Assembly: GCA_016292295.1 (NCBI GenBank)
Contig: JADNEJ010000152.1
Coordinates: forward strand, 1-9,184
Direction of reading: 5' to 3'
DNA length: 9,184 bases
Origin: Candidatus Thiodictyon intracellulare
GTDB taxonomy: Bacteria > Pseudomonadota > Gammaproteobacteria > Chromatiales > Chromatiaceae
Below the pieces are notes generated by a model. The model saw only the letters and a list, made by a program, of their open reading frames with translations, made no database searches and was not told where the DNA came from. Positions 4,878-9,184 of the stretch are shown here, one piece after another. The translations under genes were made by a program, and so were the position numbers. Position 1 is the stretch's first letter; every line of letters begins with the position of its first letter.

Positions 4878-6698
4878 GTGAGCCAATGGTCAGAGGACCT
4901 GATCTCGATCGAGCGCGCCGGAACCCTGGACGGGCTCTTTTTTCAGCGGGTTCGACGTTCTCCGGAACATGTCGCCTACCGCTTCCATGACCGGGAGTCG
5001 GGCTGGGGGCAACTGACCTGGCGCGAGCTTGCGCAGGCGGTGGCGCGCCGGCGCGCCGCCCTAGCGGGTGAGTCCCTGTCTGCCGGAGATCGAGTGGCCA
5101 TGGTGTTGCGCAACTGCCCGGAGTGGGTGATGTTTGACCTGGCGGCCATGTCGCTGGGGCTGGTAACGGTCCCACTCTACACCGATGACCGGGCAGACAA
5201 CGCCGCCTATATCCTCCAGGACGCGGCGGTCAAGGTACTGCTGGTGCAGGACGCGGGCCGCTGGAAGCGCCTGGCAGAGGTAATCGGGCGGGCCCCCTGG
5301 CCGACGCGCGTGGTGCTCTTGGATGGGGGGGCAGAGGCGCTGCGCCTGGCGAGGGTGGACCCGCGAGTACGCGTCGCCGAGGCCTGGCTGCCGGACAAGG
5401 CCCCGGAGCCGCCCCCGCGGGAGGCGGATATCGGGTCGCTGGCGACCATCGTCTATACCTCCGGCACCACCGGGCGGCCCAAGGGGGTGATGCTCTCGCA
5501 CCGCAACCTGCTGTCCAACTCACACGCGGCGGGCACCATCATCGACTGCTATCAGGAGGACGTTTTCCTCTCTTTCCTGCCCCTGTCCCATGCTCTGGAG
5601 CGCACCGGCGGCTATTACCTGCCAATGATGACCGGAGCCTGCGTCGCCTTCGCCCGCTCAGTGGCGCAGCTCGCGGAGGACATGCAGAGCATCCGTCCGA
5701 CGGTGATGATAGCGGTCCCCCGGGTTTTCGAGCGGGTCTACGCCCGCATCGCGGACCAGTTGGCCGCCCGCCCGGCCCCGGTGCGGTGGCTCTTCCGGCT
5801 GGCGTTGGCAGCGGGCTGGCGCAATTTCCTGCGTGTCCAGGGGCGTGCCGGCTGGCATCCCCTGTTGCTCCTGTGGCCCGCGCTGCGCCGTAAGGTGGCG
5901 GTACCGGTGCTGGACAAGCTGGGCGGGCGCATGCGCGCGGCGGTGAGCGGCGGGGCGCCGCTGCCCTACGAAGTGGCGCGGTTCTTCTTGAGCCTCGGTT
6001 TGCCCCTGTTGCAGGGTTACGGGTTGACGGAGACCAGCCCCGTGATCACGGTCAGCCCGTTGGAAGACAACATCCCGGAGAGCGTGGGTGTGCCCATCCG
6101 CGGCATCCAAGTGCGGATCGGCGCGAACGACGAGCTGCTGGTCAAGGGCCACAACGTGATGCTGGGCTACTGGAACAACCACGTCGCCACCGCCCGAGTC
6201 TTGACCCAGGACGGTTGGCTGCACACCGGGGACCAGGCGCGCATTGACGGCAGGCACGTCTACATAACCGGCCGCATCAAGGATATCCTGGTCCTGGCCA
6301 ACGGCGAGAAGGTGCCCCCGGCGGACATGGAACTGGCGATCAGTATGGACCCCATGTTCGAACAGGCCATCGTGCTGGGCGAGGGCCGCTCCTATCTCAC
6401 CGCCCTGATGGTGCTCAACGGCGACCTGTGGAATGGCCTGGCGCGGGAGTTCGGACTCGACCCGGAGTCGACCAAGAGCCTGAACGACCCGCACCTGCTC
6501 CGGGAAATGGTCAAACGGGTGCGCCTGGCACTGCGCGACTTCCCCGGCTACGCCAAGATCCGCCGCACCACCCTGACCCTGGAATCCTGGACGGTCGAGA
6601 ACGGGCTCATGACGCCCACACTCAAGGTCAAGCGCGCCCAAGTCGTAGAGCGCTACCGAGAGGCGATCGAGCAGATGTATGCCATGGAGGGACCTTGA
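4878..6698 (+). CDS. Long-chain acyl-CoA synthetase (AMP-forming, FAA1-like)
   Basis: A 606-residue adenylate-forming enzyme that activates fatty acids with ATP and CoA through an acyl-adenylate; acts in the cytosol or at the membrane. Length fits the FAA1-type branch. Motifs are in order: P-loop-like YTSGTTGRPKGVMLSHRN (193-210); GYGLTETSPV (380-389); TGD (450-452) followed by ITGRIKDILVLANGEKVPP (463-481), the hinge and C-terminal domain. The GTG start at 4878 has GAGGA seven bases upstream, and homology-like sequence begins there. The open frame continues upstream antisense to thiS, which I reject as coding. The last residues are MYAMEGP with TGA at 6696-6698, and that stop lies inside the terminal repeat of a MITE insertion. 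Without the insertion the gene would end MYAMEA-TAA, so the protein is essentially unharmed. The exact acyl chain preference cannot be read from sequence. Confidence 0.92.
   Translation: MSQWSEDLISIERAGTLDGLFFQRVRRSPEHVAYRFHDRESGWGQLTWRELAQAVARRRAALAGESLSAGDRVAMVLRNCPEWVMFDLAAMSLGLVTVPLYTDDRADNAAYILQDAAVKVLLVQDAGRWKRLAEVIGRAPWPTRVVLLDGGAEALRLARVDPRVRVAEAWLPDKAPEPPPREADIGSLATIVYTSGTTGRPKGVMLSHRNLLSNSHAAGTIIDCYQEDVFLSFLPLSHALERTGGYYLPMMTGACVAFARSVAQLAEDMQSIRPTVMIAVPRVFERVYARIADQLAARPAPVRWLFRLALAAGWRNFLRVQGRAGWHPLLLLWPALRRKVAVPVLDKLGGRMRAAVSGGAPLPYEVARFFLSLGLPLLQGYGLTETSPVITVSPLEDNIPESVGVPIRGIQVRIGANDELLVKGHNVMLGYWNNHVATARVLTQDGWLHTGDQARIDGRHVYITGRIKDILVLANGEKVPPADMELAISMDPMFEQAIVLGEGRSYLTALMVLNGDLWNGLAREFGLDPESTKSLNDPHLLREMVKRVRLALRDFPGYAKIRRTTLTLESWTVENGLMTPTLKVKRAQVVERYREAIEQMYAMEGP
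6682..6690 (+). repeat. 9-bp target-site duplication, left copy
   Basis: CCATGGAGG directly before the left end of MITE copy A. The identical nine bases follow its right end at 6815-6823. It lies within the last codons of the acyl-CoA synthetase. Confidence 0.85.
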
Positions 6699-6814
6699 TC
6701 ACAAATCCGCCCAAGGCTGGCCTGACCATGTGGGTTTGCGCGCGCAAGACCATGTTCTGCAAGAGAGCTGCGACGCTGGGACTGAACAAGGTGTGCGGAA
6801 TTATGATCAAGGCC
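6691..6814 (+). mobile_element. Full copy A of the 124-bp MITE-like element
   Basis: A 124-bp element with imperfect 20-bp terminal inverted repeats: GACCTTGATCACAAATCCGC at 6691-6710 against GGCCTTGATCATAATTCCGC from the other end (complement of 6795-6814), 17/20 matching. It is bounded by the perfect 9-bp direct repeat CCATGGAGG (6682-6690 and 6815-6823). It aligns to copy B at 109/124 without gaps, and its right 65 bp to copy C. It encodes no transposase. Both terminal repeats contain GATC. One frame is open through all copies, but 11 of the 14 codons that differ between A and B change the residue, which argues against protein selection. It supplies the present stop codon of the acyl-CoA synthetase. 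A 9-bp duplication occurs in several IS families (for example IS1, IS4/IS10/IS50), and the helper transposase is unknown. Confidence 0.9.
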
Positions 6815-6823
6815 CCATGGAGG
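6815..6823 (+). repeat. 9-bp target-site duplication, right copy
   Basis: CCATGGAGG directly after the right end of MITE copy A, identical to 6682-6690. It is followed by CATAA. Joining the left gene sequence to this copy gives ATG GAG GCA TAA, an in-frame ancestral stop for the acyl-CoA synthetase. Confidence 0.85.
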
Positions 6824-6904
6824 CATAAGAGGCGATTCGCCCGCAAACCCGGGCCCACGAGTGCCAATCCGAGGACCGCCGACGAGCGGCAATCTCGCGG
6901 GGTG

Positions 6905-6933
6905 TTGCATCGCGGCCCTGGAGTACCTAGAAT
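6905..6933 (+). promoter_or_regulatory. Sigma-70 promoter of tRNA-Gly
   Basis: TTGCAT (6905-6910) and TAGAAT (6928-6933) are separated by exactly 17 bp. The expected transcription start falls about 6940, a few bases before the mature tRNA 5' end at 6945. The short, C-rich leader fits a stable-RNA promoter. The preceding 6824-6904 shows no gene. Confidence 0.75.
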
Positions 6934-6944
6934 CTTCTCCGTAT

Positions 6945-7018
6945 GCGGGTGTAGTTCAATGGTAGAACTTCAGCTTCCCAAGCTGATAGCGTGGGTTCGA
7001 TTCCCATCACCCGCTCCA
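6945..7018 (+). tRNA. tRNA-Gly (anticodon CCC)
   Basis: A 74-nt cloverleaf. The acceptor stem GCGGGTG (6945-6951) pairs with CACCCGC (7008-7014), followed by discriminator T and an encoded CCA (7016-7018). The D arm is GTTC-AATGGTA-GAAC. The anticodon stem is TCAGC / GCTGA with loop TTCCCAA, giving anticodon CCC at 6977-6979, which reads GGG. The T arm has GGTTCGATTCC. It closely resembles E. coli glyU. DUF2007 starts 32 bp downstream and may be co-transcribed. Confidence 0.97.
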
Positions 7019-7050
7019 TCTTTCCCCTGCCCCTCGTCCTTGGCCCGGCT

Positions 7051-7362
7051 ATGCAGCGTCTCTACCAGGCAGCAAACCGGATCGAGGCGCAGCTCCTGCT
7101 GGACCTGCTCGCTCGCCACCGGATCAACACCGCGGTATTCGGTGACTACCTGGCGGGCGCCGCCGGTGAACTGCCTGCCGACATCTTCCCAGCCCTTTGG
7201 CTGATCGACGAGCGGGACTTGGTTCGCGCCAAGGAACTGATCACCGACTTCTTGAATCCGTCCCCCGCGGCTTCGGCCGCCCCCTGGGACTGCTCGGCTT
7301 GCGGGGAGCAGGTCGAGGGCGATTTCGACCTGTGCTGGAACTGTGGGCGGGTGCGCGCTTGA
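7051..7362 (+). CDS. DUF2007 protein with C-terminal zinc ribbon
   Basis: A 103-residue small soluble protein. Residues 1-67 match the DUF2007 (putative signal-transducing) pattern: MQRLYQAANRIEAQLLLDLL, then GDYLAGAAGELPADIFPALW and ERDLVRAKELI. Such domains have a ferredoxin-like, P-II-like fold of unknown ligand. After a proline/alanine linker the tail has C81-x2-C84 and C95-x2-C98 (CSACG ... CWNCG), a zinc-ribbon arrangement. The ATG at 7051 is chosen because the only earlier in-frame start (GTG 6991) lies inside the tRNA. No strong ribosome binding site is visible, so it may be translated weakly. Its TGA overlaps the TTG start of mutY by four bases, suggesting coupling. The cellular role is unknown. 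Confidence 0.85.
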   Translation: MQRLYQAANRIEAQLLLDLLARHRINTAVFGDYLAGAAGELPADIFPALWLIDERDLVRAKELITDFLNPSPAASAAPWDCSACGEQVEGDFDLCWNCGRVRA

Positions 7363-8435
7363 TCGACCCGCCCGCCGCCGCTTTCTCCCAAGCCCTGCTC
7401 GACTGGTACGACTGCCACGGGCGCCGCGACCTACCCTGGCAGCGCGAGCCCACGCCCTATCGGGTGTGGGTCTCCGAGATCATGCTCCAGCAGACCCAGG
7501 TCGCCGTCGTGGTCCCCTACTTTGAACGCTTCATGGCACGCTTCCCGACGCTCGCCGAGTTGGCCGCGGCGCCGCTCGATGCGGTCCTGGCGCTCTGGTC
7601 TGGGCTCGGCTACTACGCCCGCGCCCGCCACCTGCACCAGGCCGCGGTGCTGATCCGCGAGCGCCACGGCGGGGCCGTTCCGACCGCTATCGCGAGTCTT
7701 GAGGCCCTACCTGGGATCGGCCGTTCCACCGCCGGGGCCGTGCTCTCGCTGGCCCTGGGCCAGCGCCACCCCATTCTGGACGGCAACGTCAAGCGCGTCC
7801 TGGCACGCTCTTTCGGGATTGCAGGCTGGCCGGGGCAGGCGGCGGTGCAGGCGCAGCTGTGGCGGCTGGCGCAGCGGCTCACGCCAGCCCTGCGGGTGGG
7901 CGCCTACAACCAGGCGCTGATGGACCTGGGCGCCACCCTCTGCACCCGTAGTCGCCCGGCCTGCGAGCGCTGCCCCGTGGCACCACGCTGCGTCGCCCGG
8001 CGCCAGGGACGCCAGGCGCAACTGCCCACATCCAAGCCATCCAAGCGCCTACCGGAACACACGACCCTCATGATTCTGGCCCACGATCCCCAGGGCGCCG
8101 TCCTGCTAGAGCGCCGCTCACTCACCGGCATCTGGGGCGGCCTGTGGAGCCTGCCGGAGACAGACCCCGAGCGGGCCCCGGCCGACTGGTGCCGGGAGCG
8201 CACCGGCGCCGCACCGCTAGGCCTTGAAATACACCCGCCACGCCGTCATACCTTCAGCCACTTTGTCCTCGTCATGCGGATCGCGCAGGTCTGGACCCCG
8301 GGTGCCCCCGTGACCATCGTCGATACGTACCGGGAGGCCTGGTGGCACCCCGGCGCGCTGGCCGCCTTAGGCCTGCCGGCCCCGGTGCGGACCATCCTCG
8401 CGGACCTGGTCCTGCCGGACCCGGACCGGCCTTGA
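7359..8435 (+). CDS. mutY: Adenine DNA glycosylase MutY
   Basis: A 358-residue base-excision repair enzyme that removes adenine mispaired with 8-oxoguanine. The TTG at 7359 is used as start because it aligns with the family N-terminus and overlaps the DUF2007 stop (TTGA); an in-frame GTG at 7332 is the alternative. With this numbering the catalytic glutamate is E40 (VSEIMLQQTQV). The helix-hairpin-helix is LPGIGRSTAGAVLSLALG (118-134), with catalytic D141 in ILDGNVKRVLAR. The [4Fe-4S] cluster cysteines are C195, C202, C205 and C211. The spacing between all of these equals E. coli MutY offset by three. The C-terminal NUDIX-like 8-oxoG recognition domain shows GIWGGLWSLPE and HTFSHF. YggX follows, as in E. 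coli. Confidence 0.96.
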   Translation: MIDPPAAAFSQALLDWYDCHGRRDLPWQREPTPYRVWVSEIMLQQTQVAVVVPYFERFMARFPTLAELAAAPLDAVLALWSGLGYYARARHLHQAAVLIRERHGGAVPTAIASLEALPGIGRSTAGAVLSLALGQRHPILDGNVKRVLARSFGIAGWPGQAAVQAQLWRLAQRLTPALRVGAYNQALMDLGATLCTRSRPACERCPVAPRCVARRQGRQAQLPTSKPSKRLPEHTTLMILAHDPQGAVLLERRSLTGIWGGLWSLPETDPERAPADWCRERTGAAPLGLEIHPPRRHTFSHFVLVMRIAQVWTPGAPVTIVDTYREAWWHPGALAALGLPAPVRTILADLVLPDPDRP

Positions 8436-8453
8436 GAATAGTTGGGGTCTGAG

Positions 8454-8480
8454 GGTGGACAAGCGATAGCGCAGTCCACC
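8454..8480. repeat. REP-like palindrome, GGTGGAC/GTCCACC
   Basis: GGTGGAC (8454-8460) and GTCCACC (8474-8480) are perfect arms around AAGCGATAGCGCA. This type of GTGGAC...GTCCAC palindrome is a familiar dispersed intergenic repeat in proteobacteria (general knowledge). It lies in the mutY-yggX gap. There is no T-run, so termination is doubtful, though a hairpin would form in the transcript. Confidence 0.5.
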
Positions 8481-8540
8481 GACCTCCGCGTCATTGGAAC
8501 TTGCGCACCCGGACCAACCATAGCTGCAGGAACAAACTAG

Positions 8541-8813
8541 ATGAGCCGTACCCTTCACTGCATTAAGCTCGGCGTGGACGCCGAGGGCCTGGAGCGCCAG
8601 CCCTACCCCGGCGAACTGGGCAAGCGCATCTTCGAGCAGGTCTCCAAACCGGCCTGGACCCAGTGGCTGCGCCACCAGACCATGCTGATCAACGAAAACC
8701 GCTTGAATCCCATGGACCCAAAGGCCCGCAAGTTCCTGGAAGAACAGATGGAGCGCTATTTTTTCGGCGAGGGGGCCGAACTGCCCGCGGGCTATGTCCC
8801 ACCAACCAGTTGA
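8541..8813 (+). CDS. yggX: Probable Fe(2+)-trafficking protein YggX
   Basis: A 90-residue small cytosolic protein, the usual length of the YggX family. Members protect iron-sulfur proteins against oxidative damage and help iron handling. Key family sequence is visible: the N-terminal RTLHCIKLG with conserved C7, then LEREPYPG-like [15 protein letters not shown]39 and W42 in [20 protein letters not shown], and [13 protein letters not shown] near the C-terminus. The ATG at 8541 has AGGA nine bases upstream (8528-8531). It follows mutY by 105 bp with a palindromic repeat between, and the pairing with the [4Fe-4S] enzyme MutY is the conserved gammaproteobacterial order. It may have its own promoter, but none is clear. 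Confidence 0.95.
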   Translation: MSRTLHCIKLGVDAEGLERQPYPGELGKRIFEQVSKPAWTQWLRHQTMLINENRLNPMDPKARKFLEEQMERYFFGEGAELPAGYVPPTS

Positions 8814-8955
8814 ATTGCTTCGCGTGAGAATTGATCTTTTCAGGGTTATTGGCTTTATCAGCAGCTTTTGAAGTATGACGCGGGTCGGACGGTGACTGAT
8901 GGGGCACCGGCCCCGTCTGGTCGTCCATACCGCGATTACTGGCGCGTTGAAGTGA

Positions 8956-9184
8956 AAGTGCCGTCTTGGAGTGGCCCTAAGACCGGCCAATGGAAGGTTC
9001 ACGGCCGAGCAGATCTGCGCGGTAGTGGCGCTGGCCTGCGAAGACCCGCGCGAGAGTGGGCGAGCCATCATCCATTGGACACCATGGGAAGTCGCCGACG
9101 AAGCGATGAAACGGGGGATAGTCCAGAATATCTCGTCGCGCTCTATCGGGCGCTTTTTTAAAATCAGCGGACATCAAACCGCAT
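8956..9184 (+). pseudogene. IS630-family transposase remnant, frameshifted and running off the window
   Basis: Frame 1 reads RFTAEQICAVVALACEDPRE, then SGRAIIHWTPWEVADEAMKR and GIVQNISSRSIGRF. This is the linker/helix-turn-helix part just before the DDE domain of IS630-type transposases with HWTPxEVADEAxxRGIV. The N-terminal helix-turn-helix is missing: the frame is closed by TGA at 8953-8955, and sequence like the family begins only near 8989. At the T6A4 tract (9154-9163) the family sequence continues in another frame as LKSADIKPH to the window edge, a net shift of one base. It is either a decayed copy or one that relies on slippage. 8814-8955 shows no gene and no clear terminal repeat. Confidence 0.72.

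Noticed and set aside
6691..6814. MITE encoding a conserved small peptide (..MWVxARKTMF..GLNKVxGIMIKA)
   Set aside because: The frame is open in all copies, but 11 of 14 differing codons between A and B change the residue, there is no ribosome binding site, and terminal repeats plus target duplication explain the conservation.
6991..7050. Earlier GTG start for the DUF2007 protein
   Set aside because: It lies inside the tRNA-Gly T arm, so translation from there would read tRNA sequence.
1..9184. CRISPR array or tandem repeat array
   Set aside because: No regularly spaced direct repeats are present. The only repeated blocks are the three MITE copies and single palindromes.

Overview
The window is GC-rich bacterial chromosome, most like a gammaproteobacterium. 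The clues are a thiS-thiG pair, a mutY-yggX pair and a PiT transporter with its DUF47 partner. The purple sulfur bacteria / Chromatiales are a plausible home, but that placement is inference only.

Layout. 1-590 is a gene-poor scrap yard: the edge of an IS66-type transposase remnant, a truncated and a full copy of a short inverted-repeat element, and palindromic repeats. 595-2359 (minus) is a two-gene phosphate unit, DUF47 then pit. 2578-3570 (plus) holds three broken genes in a row: an AbrB-type antitoxin, a PIN toxin and a SAM-dependent methyltransferase. A strong hairpin at 3589-3620 separates these from the convergent thiG. 3628-4694 (minus) is thiS-thiG, thiamine thiazole synthesis. 4878-6698 (plus) is a long-chain acyl-CoA synthetase. 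Then come a second full copy of the short element (6691-6814), a tRNA-Gly(CCC) with a good sigma-70 promoter (6905-7018), a DUF2007 protein, mutY starting on a TTG that overlaps it, a palindromic repeat, yggX, and the edge of a decayed IS630-family transposase.

The main discovery is a 124-bp MITE-like element. Two complete copies (402-525 minus, 6691-6814 plus) align without gaps at 109/124 identical bases. They share 20-bp imperfect terminal inverted repeats beginning GACCTTGATC / GGCCTTGATC. Copy A is flanked by a perfect 9-bp direct repeat (CCATGGAGG); copy B has a 7/9 match in the same place. A third copy (91-155) keeps only the right 65 bp. Removing copy A and one 9-bp repeat restores an in-frame TAA for the acyl-CoA synthetase. 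The element therefore appears to have landed in the last codons of that gene, and its own terminal repeat now supplies the stop.

Other points of interest are the sharply AT-rich, rare-codon patch inside thiG, the multiply mutated toxin-antitoxin remnant, and a T6A4 tract at the IS630 frameshift. The housekeeping genes look intact. I see no clear new defence or metabolic system here; the undescribed item is the small mobile element.
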